Shown in pieces: positions 22,941 to 35,357 of a stretch of 64,000 bases of DNA. The position numbers and the translations under genes are program-made. Below the pieces are notes generated by a model. That model did no database searches. It saw only the letters and a program-made list of their open reading frames with translations, and was not told where the DNA came from. Within the stretch, counting starts at the first letter, position 1, and each line of letters starts with the position of its first letter. The stretch is from Rhizopus sp. PT2906 (lineage: Eukaryota > Mucoromycota > Mucoromycetes > Mucorales > Rhizopodaceae), in assembly GCA_025529335.1 (NCBI GenBank), contig JAMYHX010000020.1, forward strand, positions 124,001 to 188,000. The letters are read 5' to 3'.

Positions 22941-23331
22941 TTATATCAGAGTGAACTGGACAGCCTTAGGCTTGGCAGAGACTTTGGTAGTGTAAAGTTG
23001 TATAATGACTCTACATGCATAAGAGAAGAAACGCTCGTAGCATTGGCCTATTTTCTGGTGTATGTGGTTTTGGCCAAAAGTGACCAACTGCAATAACTGG
23101 ATTAAGTGGGGTGCCTTGGAGATGATTAACAATGGATCTAGCATTCATGAGATAGCATGCTTGTGCCCAGCCATGACAAGATAATTGTAACAGAAAAGGC
23201 AGAGTATCAGATGCTGTGGTTAGTTCTATGTGATCAGACGTAGTGTTGTATATGCAGATGGCAAGCACCACGGGCAGAGTATGATAATGTTTGTTGATAG
23301 TGCTGTATTTGGTTTTGTAATATTTAGACAA
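22941..23331 (-). pseudogene. Remnant of an unknown protein gene
   Basis: An open segment of about 107 codons (23331-23011) begins without an ATG, directly after a stop. It reads SKYYKTKY, LPVVLAICIYNTTSD, DTLPFLLQLSCHGWAQACYL and NPVIAVGHFW. After a stop, similar-looking sequence continues in another frame to 22941. Hydrophobic/aromatic periodicity suggests real protein ancestry, but I do not recognise the family with confidence. The missing start and the frame change suggest a 5'-truncated relic, perhaps part of the same mobile-element cluster as the adjacent Fanzor. A spurious ORF remains possible. Confidence 0.35.
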
Positions 23332-23859
23332 GATAAAAGTACGATGAGATATGTGTATCTTTATTCAGAATAAAGAATAAAGAAAAGAGAAAATAGCGCA
23401 ATCTATACTTTTATATCATGAAACTGAGGTATTTAAACCGAATTGACAACATTCGATTAAGGTGTAGTAGACCTTATTGTAACATTAGGTTCAACTCAAG
23501 ATATTATATTTAAGCACTGAATAATAGCGCGGATACTACATTCTCATCCATAGCAAATTTGAATAAGTCTGTACATAAAGTCTCTGCTTAGTTTATACAC
23601 AGTTCCATGTCTTTTATAAACATACACTTGTTTGCATTCCATAAAGATGAACAGCACTCTACTTGATGAAGAGAAAGGCTACCTTGGAATAATAAGCCAC
23701 TAATGTCTGTGACTATGAAGAAACCTTAGCTGAGAAAGAATTTGAGGGGGGAAGAGCACCACCCACTCCAGGGTTTGAGTGATAAAGGGGGTTCTTTTTT
23801 TTTTCTTCTTCTTTTTGTTTGTCGTGTGTGTGTGGAGAAAAAAAGACAGCGATTACAAC
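23332..23859. promoter_or_regulatory. Upstream region of uL3m gene
   Basis: About 530 bp before the uL3m start. It includes T- and CT-rich tracts at 23791-23820 immediately upstream of the ATG, a common fungal core-promoter/5' UTR feature. No gene or repeat recognised. Confidence 0.35.
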
Positions 23860-24859
23860 ATGGCTTTACGATTATTTGCAAAAACCGCATTCAACACTAA
23901 TTCAAAGAGTTTAACTTCCTTCCGTGCTATTACTGCAGCCAGTTTCCACACAACATCAGTTACATGTCAAGCAGCCCCGGTTGAATGGAAGATCGATTCT
24001 GTACGAACAGGTGTTATTGCCAGGAAGAAGGGCATGACAGCTTTGTGGACTGAATCTGGTGTCCGTATACCTGTCACAGTATTACAGGTACTTGTTTCTT
24101 ACACAACTTATTAAAATAACAATCACTTATACCTTGTTGAATCAGTTGGAAGATAATGTAGTCACAGACATCCGCACAGAAGAAAAGCACGGTTATACAG
24201 CATTACAAGTCGGATGCACCGTTAAGAAAGAAAAACATACTACCAAGCCTCTACTTGAACACTTTAAAAAGTTGGGTGTTGGTCTTCGACAAAAATTATT
24301 TGAATTTAGAGTAACAAAGGATGCCCTTTTGCCAATTGGCACAGAGTTAACAGCATCACATTTTGTAGAGGGTCAATTTGTAGATGTCACTGCACCTTCG
24401 TAAGTTAATCAACTTGATAGTGAACCAAACTGACATCCCTTATTGCTAGTATTGGTAAAGGCTTTGCTGGTGTTATGAAACGATGGAACTTTAAAGGTCT
24501 TCCTGCATCTCACGGTGTGTCATTAACTCATCGTTCAGCTGGTTCAACTGGTCAGCGTAAGGTAAGTGAAGGAACCACAAGAGTCATCACTATGCTTATC
24601 TTTTTCTTCTTTGTAGTGGCCCAGTAAAGTGTTTAAAGGAAAAAAGATGGCGGGTCGCCTTGGTGGTGAAAATGTGACAGTCCAAAATTTGAAAGTTGTA
24701 AAGGTCGATCCAACACTAAATTTGGTATTTGTCAAAGGCGCTGTTCCTGGTTTTGACGATCAGTTTGTTAAAATTAAGGACGCCGTCAAGTTACGTGGAG
24801 AAAAGCTTTTCCCTAAAGAGGCTATCCCTCCTCCCTTTCCTACCGCTATTAAGCAATAA
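23860..24859 (+). CDS. Mitochondrial ribosomal protein uL3m (MRPL9-like)
   Basis: 278 aa. Exons: 23860-24087, 24146-24399, 24450-24561, 24617-24859. The first 40 or so residues (MALRLFAKTAF, then Ser/Thr/Arg-rich) look like a mitochondrial targeting peptide. The L3 body follows with TGVIARKKGMTALW, KGFAGVMKRWNFKGLPASHG and the conserved SLTHRSAGSTGQRKWPSKVF loop, then KKMAGRLGG. uL3 lies at the heart of the large subunit near the peptidyl transferase centre. Length and order match the family. The ATG is chosen because it starts the targeting peptide. One gene copy, with no disruption. Confidence 0.94.
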
Positions 24860-25351
24860 AGAATTTCTTTTTTTTTATATATATATAGATAAAAAGCTGT
24901 TCGTCAAAGTGTAGCCAGAATGCTAGTACCACTTTATCCATATCGGTTTAGCTCATTCTCTTCAATTAGAAAGAATAAAGTATTACGCCTAAAGAGCTCC
25001 AGGACTTTTTTGCTGCTTTTAGTTGCTCAGTCACTGCTTTTCTATTTCATCATCTCTGTTCTTTAATAAGTATATCAGACCAGAACACGGTTCTCCTTGA
25101 GGAGTTTAGACATTTACAAAAGTAAACGGCTTTCAATCATTGGCTCTTTGTTTTGTATGAATTCATTTGTGGTACAAGGTCATGTTTTGCATTATAGAAT
25201 AATCAAAGTAAGGTCTTTTTTAGATGAATTTGAAGGAAGACATTTATAGTTAGCCTTTTTTGAAGGTAAATTGATGTCCAAATAGATGTGGTATGCTCAA
25301 ATAAAATGGAAGGATTGCACAACGAGATCAAAGACAAGTGATAGAGGGCGT
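24860..25351. other. Intergenic between convergent uL3m and cyclase genes
   Basis: About 490 bp joining two 3' ends; holds T-rich and AT-rich UTR-like sequence. No further features seen. Confidence 0.6.
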
Positions 25352-26419
25352 TTATTTAATACATATAGCGTTGGGAGGTGAAGCAACACCGTGCTCCTTA
25401 TTCAAAGGCGCACTTGTAAAGAAGTATGTATAAACATTGTCTTTGGCAGAATCTTCTGCAAGTTTTTCCAAGTAGAACATTTCACCGATAGGCATACCAA
25501 AACCACCAAGAAAGGCTGAGTCTATTTATAATCGTTAGTCCCTACTTGATATATTATCTTTCTCTCTTACGGCAAGAGTCACTCCAGTCCTTGGGAGGAA
25601 AGGCTTCAAAGGGGAAGCAATCGGAAGCAACTGCAGCAAAGTGGTGATCCCATATCCATCGATATGTATCTTGACATGCCTTAACGCCAGCGCATTCAGG
25701 TTGATGGGCGTCTGGGATATGTTCCTTTATTTTTTCACCATGTTTCTCATAGGCGGCGATCCAGCCAGTACGAAGTAGAAGGATATCACCAATCTCAAAA
25801 GTGACACCTTGTGCAGCAGCAACTTGATCCAACTCTTCAACAGGGATTTCAGTGTACTTGAGAGGATTAAAATCAGGCTTATTTGTTTCTGCCCATCTGC
25901 CATAATCAAGTAATACAGCACGTCCAGCGATACCACGTCGAGCCATGTGATGAATACCCAAACGGCCACATTTATTAAGGATATCTGAAGGCTTGACGCC
26001 ATTGTAAAAGCAGCCAGAGCCAATATGACATAAATGGCAGAGACCATCCCATTGGGTAGAAGCTTGGGTATTGAAATTTTGATAGACATCATCGAATGCT
26101 AAGGCTCCCTCTATCAAAGGCTTTAAATGGTGCTCAAGTCCACCTCTTCCAAGGAGAGTAGGGTTTGGTGATTCAAGTTTCCAGTTGAGTGGGAACATGG
26201 CTCCACGGCGAATGTATTTAGCTGCCTAATAGATCGAAAAGTAAATACTAAGAGAGAAATAGAGAGAATTGTCCTGCTTACATTGGCTATTCTTTCTTCT
26301 GTCAATAGATTGAGTGTACCAAGATTGTCATCATCACCCCATAAACCCCAAGCGGTATGATCAGGGTATTTGCTATCAATTGGTAATTCGTCGTAGCTAG
26401 GTAACTTGTTATTAGCCAT
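25352..26419 (-). CDS. Cyclase-family protein (kynurenine formamidase-like fold)
   Basis: 320 aa. Exons (minus): 26419-26282, 26225-25571, 25521-25352. PF04199-type cyclase. The opening DHTAWGLWGDDDNLGTLNLLT is a hallmark of the fungal group, followed by QASTQWDGLCHLCHIG at the metal-site position (canonical members have HxGTHxD), GDILLLRTGW and SDCFPFEAFPP. The family includes arylformamidases and other metal-dependent hydrolases; the actual substrate is unknown. The replacement of the expected first His by Ala-Ser-Thr-Gln around the metal motif is common in this fungal clade, so activity is uncertain. The stop is TAA at 25352-25354, just past IKVASPP-like tail residues. Confidence 0.85.
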
Positions 26420-28193
26420 GTGTGGTTCAATAAGTTTTAGAGGCGCGTAAAGCGGATAATCACTCTTATTTAAAGGAAAGTGAACAAGACAAAAAATCCC
26501 GCCTTACTAATATATTTATCCATATATTCCCACTCTGTCATGTTTTATAAAGTTCTCCGTTTAAACTCAAAAAAATAGTCTGCTTGATTTATTCGGATTC
26601 ACACATTTTATTTGTGCATGTTTAATTCCCCTGTTTGCATTATATTTATGATATATGATTGACAATGATTTATTATCACATACGAGAAACTATTGATGTC
26701 AAACTAACCGATATTATTGTTTATAAGCTCTTATGCGAGTTGTAAGAATATACATACATATCCACTCAGACGGGAACAAGTAGGGCCGAAATGAAGCTAT
26801 GAATAAAAGAGGAAGCTGCTGGATAACTTTGTACCGATTGAAAAAAATGCTTCCATTGAGAGTTGATTGCCTGAAGAGAAGCTTTCGTACTGAAACTGGG
26901 CCAAGTGTTTGAAGGATTGAATGGAGGATCAACCAAGCGTCAGTGCATCGTTTGGAACGGTTTGTGGTATTTACACACTAGATACCTCTTATATCAATTT
27001 AGAAACTTATTTATGTAAATGGTTAAGAAGTCTCACAGAGGTATAATTGCAAGAGGAAACGCTCTGACATTAACAATGATAAGCCAATATAACATTTAAT
27101 AAACACATCATTCGTTTGTTCCATTGACTTTTACGTTTTAATATTGTTATCTTAATATCACACATTTGCTACTCGCTAAAGTCCAAGGGCCGAGAAAGCC
27201 GTCTAATTTGGCAGGATGGCATATGTCATAAACTTAGAACGGATAGGCTTTGGGGATGGTTGTTCAAGACGGCTCGATTTATGGAATTCCATCCAAGTAG
27301 GCTCTGAATTATGTTGTTCATATTAGCTGAGTATAGATGAGAAAATGATAGATTCTTGTGAGGTGCCTGTAAGAAAATATTGGGTAGCAACACTTCATCA
27401 AGGGAAGCTGTGTAAACGATTACTATTAACCAATTTTACATCAAGAGTTTCTAGTACAGAACTGATTTGGTGCTCCATCCATAGTGATTGACATATTTCA
27501 ACCTAATGCAAAGTCTAGCCAAGACTATTTTATACTTTCCAAAGCATTTCTCGGGCAATGTTGAGAGGTAGTCCGTTTATGGAAGAAATGATGTATAAAT
27601 GCCATTTCCCAAAAATCAATGCCGCATTTATGAAGAATTATGTCATTTCAAGATATCGCGTCTACTATATGCGCCGTATAATGAGCTATGGAGTTATACG
27701 AAAAATGTAACGTTTTACGATGTGGTATTTAGTGTGTAACTGTATCGTCGACTTTCAGTGCCCGTGCACAAATGCTCTATAGGGTAGTCAGACCCTTTTA
27801 AAGTTTTTAACAAAGAAGCATAGCAGTTATCGAAAGCATGATTAACCCTTTTGGATATAATAATTCCTAACCTTTCTCTAAGCACTTTTCCTAAATCTTT
27901 GACTACCACTTTTTAATCCCATACTCTGAGAGTCCTTCTCTTTTTGTCTGTTGAACGTGGTAAGCATTTATGCTGGTAAAGCTTAATTTCATTTGAAATA
28001 ATGCTTGACTGATGAAGCATAAGCTTATGGTTAACTTACTGAAAGAACAAGATTGATGCTTGCTAGCCATGGTTCTCAAAGCTGTTTGTTCTATGTTTAT
28101 CAATATCGGAGTCTGGAGACAATATTGGCCAAGAGTCATTGCTATTTTTACTCTTTTCTTTTTTCTTTTCCTTCAATTTAACACAAGTATATC
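26420..28193. other. 1.8-kb intergenic region
   Basis: Divergent promoters of the cyclase (minus) and the CNH gene (plus) bracket it. Short frames on the minus strand (27715-27909 and 27230-27320) hint at possible decayed coding sequence but cannot be joined into a recognisable protein. No RNA gene seen. Confidence 0.45.
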
Positions 28194-29986
28194 ATGTCAA
28201 ATGATATTTGTTTAAACGTAGGCAGGTCAAGCAATGCTTTAAATTCAGGAGGAGAGATACTTGTGTCGTCACCACCTCCTTATTCAACCGAATATGAAAA
28301 CTACGACTTTGCAAATACTAATCCTGCTCATCTCCAGTGGTCACCTGAACACCAACAGTCTAACGAGGATGTAACAGAGGTACCGTAACAAACTTGGGGA
28401 TAATTCAATGCTAATTTTATGGATAGTCCGGCCAACTTGCCTCTTTACAGTTAAAAGTTATCACATCTATTACTGATCCATGGCAGAGTACACCTTTTGA
28501 CTGTAGTTGTGTCTTGGAGAATCGATTTTTACTACTAGGATACAAAGAGGGTGTACAATTAATTGACCTAGACAATAGCCAACTAAAGCCCCAGATCATC
28601 ATCTGGACACGGGTCAGACAGATACGGGTGATTGAAACCTGTCGAATTATTCTCATGTTGACAGATCGTCATAAGCAGATACGATGTTATTCTTACGACG
28701 CCATCTTGAAACTCATATACGGAGTATTATCACTTGATTGGTCAACAAGACGTGATAAAGCTCATGATGTGCCTTCACTTAAAGACTGGCAACAGGTAGC
28801 TACAAAGTCAGCACTGAATACATTACCTGAAGAAGAAGAAGACGTTCCGATATCAAGTATAAATAGTTTCAGTTTAAGTTTGAAGGAAAGGTTGGCAAGG
28901 AAGCAAAAGGAAAAAGTGCCAGTGAACAAGCAAACATGCTTCTTGGTAGACCAGCCCGCACTTTCAAAACCATACTACGTGTGTGACAACTTGATATTAC
29001 AAGAGTTCTATTATAAGCTTTCGGACTCCAAAGAGTCGATCGACATACAAATCTATCAAACATCATCCTACCTCTTTGCAGCTGTCCTTCATCGTGATAA
29101 AATAGTACTTTGGCAGAAAAAAAGGGATCATCCATTACGGCATTTTTACAAGTTTAAAGTATTTTGGATACCGACAGAGGCCAAATCGATTGCCTTTGCA
29201 GACGATAGAACTACGCTTCGACATATCATTGTCGTATTTACAACAGAGGCGACTTCAATTGAGCTTCGAGACAGTAAGGTGCAGTCAGTCGCTATTGACT
29301 CCACATTACGAAGGGTCTACGAAGCGACATGGATTAAGGAGCAATTTGAGCATCACCTTGTACAACCACGGCAATTTAATCCTAACAGTAATAGTATCTC
29401 ATTAAGCGAAAGTTATAATTTACCCTACCCTTCACTGCCGGCCAGTGTGAGCATACCACCTATCCAGTGGACTCTGATGCAACAACTTCCCTTTTACCCA
29501 GACGATCTTCCACCAACGACGCTTACCACCGATTACTCCATTCCACCTTCCTATACCACAGTCATTACAGCCTTGCCCACATCAGCACCGCCTGATCCTG
29601 TTGCTCTGCCCTCTGCCGCAGCACCTCAGCTATTTTTTGCTACATTTTCCAAGCAAAGCTTCATCATTGACATAACCGGTAATTTGTATTCCACTCAAGT
29701 ATATCGTTGGACAGAAGCTCCGAATCACATAGAATTTATTCAGCTCGATATGAATATCAATCGCTGGTATGCTGTTGGCTTTGGTCCTACGACTGTCGAA
29801 GTATTGGGCATGAAAACAGGCAAACTGATACAAAAAGTAATGCATGGAGCTTCTGTAAAGTTTCTAGGCCGATGGAATGAGACAGTGATTGAGGAGGATA
29901 AAAAGACTAGAGTAAGATTTAAATCTTTGGTTTGGAGCTGTGCAGCCAAGGAGAGGTCTCATGTATACATGCTATGGAATCAATAA
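28194..29986 (+). CDS. CNH (citron homology) domain protein
   Basis: 573 aa. Exons: 28194-28379, 28451-29986. The first 80 residues are polar and Pro-rich (SSPPPYSTEYENY, a possible PPxY-like motif). A CNH beta-propeller follows: CVLENRFLLLGYKEGVQLIDLD, VRQIRVIETCRIILMLTD, YLFAAVLHRDKIVLWQ, KVFWIPTEAKSIAFADD, and C-terminal FIIDITGNLYSTQVYRW plus WYAVGFGPTTVEVLGMKTGK. CNH domains bind small GTPases or act in vesicle tethering (Vps39/TRAP1) and Rho GEFs (Rom1/2). No DH, PH, kinase or clathrin repeat is present here, so this is a stand-alone CNH protein. A Pro-rich insert lies at about residues 380-440. Confidence 0.82.
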
Positions 29987-30010
29987 AGCTTTTGTACATA
30001 CATTTATTTA

Positions 30011-30997
30011 TTATAAATTATTCTGGTTAACCCAATACCACTTGGAATTTATAATGTGGGGATAATTCTCTTGTACAAAGTCATAATGTTTTGCTGTCTT
30101 GGCTTTTCCATCTTTATGTAGTTTGTAGAGGTGCAAAACGACGCTTCTAGCAGCAGGAAGATGGAGTGATTCGGGGTAATCCTTGTACAGAACTTTAACA
30201 ATTTCCATGGGCGTCCAGCCATCTTGTTGATTAAATAGCTGTATAATCTGGTCTTCTCTTTCTAAGCGATGTCGAATGTATTCATTTATCTTGTCTGTTC
30301 CATTCTCAATGACAGGTCCATGACCAGGGTAGAGTCTCCTTGGCTGTAGCCTGGCTAGTTTATCAAGCCCAGAAAGATATTGATGCAAATCCTCAAATAT
30401 GGTACTTCCTTGACCCAGTACACAATCTGCAGTAAATAGACTTTTCTCTTCCTCTAACCAAAACGTGCAATGGTCTGAAGTGTGTCCAGGTGTGTAGATC
30501 ACTTTAAGTGTCGCGTCATCCACTTTAAATGTTTGTTCATCTTTCAGAGGTAGGACAGAGATGTCCTGTGGGAAATCCTTCAAATGATCTATATGTTTAC
30601 CAGAGGGCAGAGGAAATTTGTGTACTCGAATTTGCTTTTTTGGATTAAGAATTGAAGAAGATAAGATATCATGAAGACCACCCCAGTGGTCAAAGTGACC
30701 ATGAGAGATGATGATATCAGATATATATGCATCTGCTTGAATATCTTTAAGAGAATTTTCAAGGAGAGGAGTGTATTCTGATACGCCTTGACCACAGTCA
30801 ATCAGTAGCTTCTGAGCACCTGCACCCAAAATATACGTATTCGTGCCTGAAATGCTTGTTATTCACTAGCCATTTCTTACAATATATCAGTCGTATTCAC
30901 CTTGTAAAGTAACCTTTCCAGGATTCAAACCAAGCACTCTCCATACTCTGGAAGATAACTTCGAAAAGGTTGGTATGGATACGAGAGCTTCTGTCAT
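30011..30997 (-). CDS. Metallo-beta-lactamase-fold nuclease, LACTB2-like
   Basis: 310 aa. Exons (minus): 30997-30901, 30846-30011. All metal ligands of the metallo-beta-lactamase fold are visible: SHGHFDHWGG (HxHxDH), TPGHTSDHC, FTADCVLGQG and YPGHGPV. The C-terminal winged-helix-like region (WTPMEIVKVLYKDYP to SVVLHLYKLHKDGK) is characteristic of LACTB2, a mitochondrial single-strand endoribonuclease in animals. A hydrolase of other thioesters (as claimed for some fungal relatives in polyketide release) is possible. The 3' end is only 24 bp from the end of the convergent CNH gene. Confidence 0.9.
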
Positions 30998-31849
30998 TTT
31001 TGTATCAGAATAAAAAGATATAAGATTACCAAATTTCAGAAAATCCTGTGGAAAAACTCTAAATATCCGAATTTCTACTTCAAATTCAGACGATATTAGA
31101 CGACTTGCGTACCTGTTTTGTACAGGATAAAAAAGGAAATTCGAGTAAAGACCAACACTACATGCACCAGAAAATAGGATAATGTAAATACGAATTTATA
31201 CCTTTTAAAGTTTAAAATGTGCTAAATGTTTATTTTCAAATCTTCAACAAAACTCACAGTTCATCATCAATTTCAATTTCTTCTCACAAACTATATCTTT
31301 CTTATTTCTCAGGTAAGATGTTATTATTATTCTTCCACACTGTAACCAATTCTTTGATCGTATGCGAAAAGGTACGGGCGTGTTGTTGACTGAATCCATT
31401 GTAAGTATGATGCGATAAATAAATGGATGGTCAATAAACCATATTAACAAATACGTTGGCTTAAACTGAAGAGAACAGTCGTGTGTATCTTAAAGTGTTA
31501 TCAGACGTTGACTTGATCCATCAAAGTGATCAGCAGGCTTAAGATGTCAAAGAGCCATATCAATAATTTGCAAGCAGACGAGCGTAGTTTTACGGACCCA
31601 CTTAATTTCACACACAAACATATCTGTTTAGTGATACTCTATTGTGTGAGAATCGTTAGATAATTGTAAGACGAGTTATAATTCATAGAATGTCTTCACT
31701 CTCACGAACTCACAAGTTCATAGATTAAGGAATAGAATACAAAGGATATTTCTATATCCATCATAAACAAAGGCCAATTTTGATTTGAATTTTTATTCAT
31801 GGGCACACGTTTAATACAAATTGAAGTGGTTAAGGATTTTTTTTAGGAT
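30998..31849. other. Intergenic between LACTB2-like and NAC alpha genes
   Basis: 850 bp, AT-rich, with no convincing ORF, RNA gene or repeat. Confidence 0.55.
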
Positions 31850-32378
31850 TTACATAGTAAGTTCCTATATTCAAAGAAGGCTATTAGTATCAGGTTATAT
31901 TACTTGTTTTATAAATCCATACCATGATGGCGTTAACAACATCGTTATCGTTGTTCTTGAGAGCCTTGATAGCCTTGGCGCGGGAAACGTTGGCTTGGTT
32001 AACAACCAATTCAATATCCTTTTCTTCAACACCTTCAGCATCAACTTCTTCTTCTTCTTCTTCAACAGCAGCTTGAGCTTCTTCAGCAGGCTTTTCTTCG
32101 GTCTTTTCACCTTCAGTGGCGAGTTGTTGTTCCAAAGCAGCTTGTTGGGCACGAGCAGCCATGTCATCAACAGACATTTCACCAAAAACAATGTGAGTGT
32201 CGGAATTGACGCTCTTGAAGACTTCAGGTCTGTTGATGGCGAAGACAATACCTCTACCACGGGTGAAGGTGACGCGGGTAATGCCATTGACGGGCTTCAA
32301 GCCAAGAGAAAGAAGAGACTTGCGAGCCTTTTGTTCAGCACGAGATTGAGCGGAAACTTGGGGGTTCTCTGCAGACAT
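31850..32378 (-). CDS. EGD2: Nascent polypeptide-associated complex subunit alpha
   Basis: 156 aa. Exon 1 is 32378-31923; the last exon is just 15 nt (31864-31850) encoding ELTM and stop. The NAC domain (SLGLKPVNGITRVTFTRGRG, FAINRPEVFKS, HIVFGE) precedes an acidic linker and a C-terminal UBA domain (DIELVVNQANVSRAKAIKAL, VVNAIM). With NAC beta it binds ribosomes and shields nascent chains. The tiny exon is supported by a tactaat branch site and restores the usual ELTM ending; unspliced reading gives an aberrant tail. It is expected to be highly expressed, and the coding sequence is more GC-rich than its surroundings. Confidence 0.95.
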
Positions 32379-33060
32379 CTATATTTTTTAGTTTAGCTTT
32401 AACTCTTTTAGGTACATATAGAGTAGAAGACTGAAACTGAAATGGGAGACGATCGAGCAAATGAAAAAAAGGTAGGAGAGTGCACCAATTATTATAGGGG
32501 CTAATGTGAACCATGTACATTGTAGCCATTGAGCCAAAATGACGCGCTGAATAAAGTGAACTAAATTATCCATCCCACCTCATTTTTTTCATCCATCCAT
32601 TATTTAATGTATATACATCCTCGTCGTTTCCATACAGTTATCCAGTCTTAATGCTACTCTGTCCATGTTGCCTCACTTACGTTAGGTTTTTGGAGAAAGA
32701 GCTGGGTGAACGGTTGAGGCTCCCCCTTGCGGACAACTCTTAGTACCCCTAAAAAGGTATCCGAGCTCCATTACAGCACAAATGAAGAAAGTCCGACATT
32801 TACAGCTCTGGATAAATTTCTTTAAGCATTTTATGCGGGTTTTTTTCACGAATGCAGCAAATTTGTTAAAGAGAACATCAACATCTAAGGTTTCTTGTAA
32901 ACAATTGTTCTTTGATTGCCATTTTTCTATAAGCAAACAACTGGCGCGCTCAATGGCGATGATGCTCATCTTGAATTAGCAATCATTATCTTTTTCACTT
33001 TGATTCTTAAAAACAATACTTATTAAAGAAAGATAGATATCAAAAAGATTCATTTGTTTT
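32379..33060. other. Intergenic between NAC alpha promoter and AIM18-like 3' end
   Basis: About 680 bp. It contains a 95-codon minus-strand frame (32682-32969) of unremarkable composition and no known domain, not called as a gene. Confidence 0.5.
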
Positions 33061-34163
33061 TTATTTAATCAACCTTTCGAATCCATCGGAAATATCCTTA
33101 AGCGCTGCCTCACTTGAAGGTGAAATAGGGCTCAGGTATCCCATAATAAAGTTTTTGGCCACCCACTTATTATCCACGATCCCCCACTCTTTCCCCTAAA
33201 TAAATAGTATGTTAGATACAGATTATAAAGGAAGGATGGGTTATTTCATACTTCATAAACTATTTTCAATCCGCCTTCCTTTGTCTTTGTAAATATAAAT
33301 TCTGTTTGCTTCTTCACATTCATATTAACGAACTTTGACTTGAAATCTTGAATGGCCTTTAAAACTTCTCGCTCTTCATCTTCAGTCAATGATTGTGCCT
33401 TCAAACGTTGCATAAATAAGCGTACAAAGCCATCACGAAGATGCTGTGTGTTGGTAGCTCGAACGGGCACTAGGGATTATTCAAGCGTTTTAGTATACAA
33501 TTAACAACCACATTAATTATTTTTGTTATTACCAAGGCGTATGCTTATGTCATAAGGCTGATCAACTAAGTTATTAGCCATTTCCTCGTTTTCAAGGAAC
33601 TTTTGTCTATCAAATTCCTATCTATGGTTACATATTTGTAAAACATGAATATTTATGTATATGCATATACTTACTTTAAAGCCATCCAAATTCTTTAACG
33701 ACTCGATATCATCAGTTTTCATATACAAACCGAGTACATAAACATGCATTTGAAGGAATGTAACTGTACGTACACCTAAACCAATCAACTTTTTCCATTC
33801 GTTGTTGCCCGTATTCAAGAAAATGGGAAATGACAACTTGGAAGCAGGATCTAAAAGAAGTCAATAAGGGTGAATACAATGGAGTATATATACCTTCAAC
33901 AGTCCCAGCATAACCAGGCGCTTCAGCAGACGCGGGCTCTTGCAAGGCTAAGCAAGCTCCTGCAAACCCAATGCCAGCTGTAACACCAAGCAGTAACTTT
34001 GAATTAGATGCTTGAAACTATGGTAACATTAGAGATTATGCTGTCTAATTTCAAACTACACACAAATTACTTTCTTGGAAAATGTTGTCACATATTGGCG
34101 TTGAAACGTTCTAAAGGTGGTTCCCTTTGCAGCATTCAAGAGAGGACGCGAAAAACGAAACAT
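33061..34163 (-). CDS. AIM18/AIM46-like mitochondrial chalcone-isomerase-fold protein
   Basis: 276 aa from six exons (minus): 34163-34071, 34017-33894, 33850-33675, 33617-33533, 33469-33252, 33195-33061. An Arg/Ser/Thr-rich targeting peptide (MFRFSRPLLNAAKG) and a hydrophobic stretch (LLLGVTAGIGFAGACLAL) suggest import to, and anchoring in, the mitochondrial inner membrane. The CHI-like domain shows LIGLGVRTVTFLQMHVYVLGLY, DGFVRLFMQRL and a C-terminal WGIVDNKWVAKNFIMGYLSP. Fungal members are non-catalytic or fatty-acid-binding relatives of plant chalcone isomerase; yeast AIM18 mutants affect mitochondrial inheritance. Function here is inferred from family only. Confidence 0.88.
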
Positions 34164-35357
34164 GAGTGACTAGGGTCGAAATGAGAGGTAAAAAAGCAGT
34201 TTCGAGCTTGGACGCACCTGGGCCAAAACAATTTGATTGGTCAGTTTCTTTCACTCAGTATAATTGGTCGGTTTTTTTTGCTTTTAAAAAGGACCTTTCT
34301 CTTCAACCTTTGTTATCATAGATACATAGAGACAAGTCACTGATGAAGTATACATTTTACGTTTTATTTGTTTATCGTACATCAGATGACACTAATATTG
34401 TGTATCAAATGACAATAATATTGATAATTCACTGCAGATAAATAACAGTCATAGATATTCTCCCTATAAAAACTCTCTTTAAAACCTTGCTTCAATATGC
34501 AGCCCTTTTCTTTCTACTTTACAGGTATTCATAAATGTAAAAATGTAAAAAAGCCTCTGAGATGAAAGTACTCAGTTAATTGATGAGGTTTATCTACCCA
34601 AAGACCCAAATAACAACGATGTGTACAACAAAAAAAGGTAGTTATAAGATATTTGGAATAGTATGTGCTCATACACTATTTGGTGTATGACGCGCATGTT
34701 GAAACCCATGAGACAAGACGTTGAACGAAAATCAACAATGGATCATGATTAAGAATATGGCGTTTGTATGTTTTGAAAAAGAATATGTTCGTAAGCTATA
34801 AATTTTCATTTTTACAAAGATGCTAAAGAAATATTATAGCATTAGCCAATTAAATTGTGTAAAAGGAGACGCACAATCAACTAACAAAAAAAAGGGTGGG
34901 AGTTATAGCAATGGATTACACTCGTCTGTTCACCAGCCCCAGTAGATATAAAAGAATTAATAAGGTAATATAGTCTTATAATTGACAACTTGTCGTGGAA
35001 GAGCGACGTCGCTTTCTTGACAAGGGAACGTATAGTCTCTGATACAACTTGTTTGGATGCTTTCGACTGCAGAAAATCTTGTATTAAAAGAAATGTTTGA
35101 TTTGATAATATATAACGAATCATATGTAATGCTTTTTTGAGACTATGTGAGATCGGATATTAGACTTACAGTTCACTTTTTGTAGCTTAGAATACACAAT
35201 GAGTGGTTTGAGGCTTATTCTATAGATGTTTCCGAAATACAGACAAGTGAATTTATTTTCATAATTTTGTATATGGCCGTTGCAAACGAACTAAGCTGTC
35301 TGATTTCGCGTTAAATAGGGAGCAAGATTATCTATTAACCACATATTCAATGGTATG
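34164..35357. other. 1.2-kb intergenic region
   Basis: Upstream of the AIM18-like gene and downstream of REV3. AT-rich; the 80-codon minus frame at 34881-35123 has no recognisable domain. No repeat or RNA gene seen. Confidence 0.55.

Noticed and set aside
27230..27909. Short minus-strand frames resembling a decayed transposon gene
   Set aside because: Frames could not be joined and no motif of any transposase family is visible; could be chance.
32682..32979. 95-codon minus ORF and its plus counterpart
   Set aside because: Mutually overlapping, no domain, and within the promoter space of NAC alpha.
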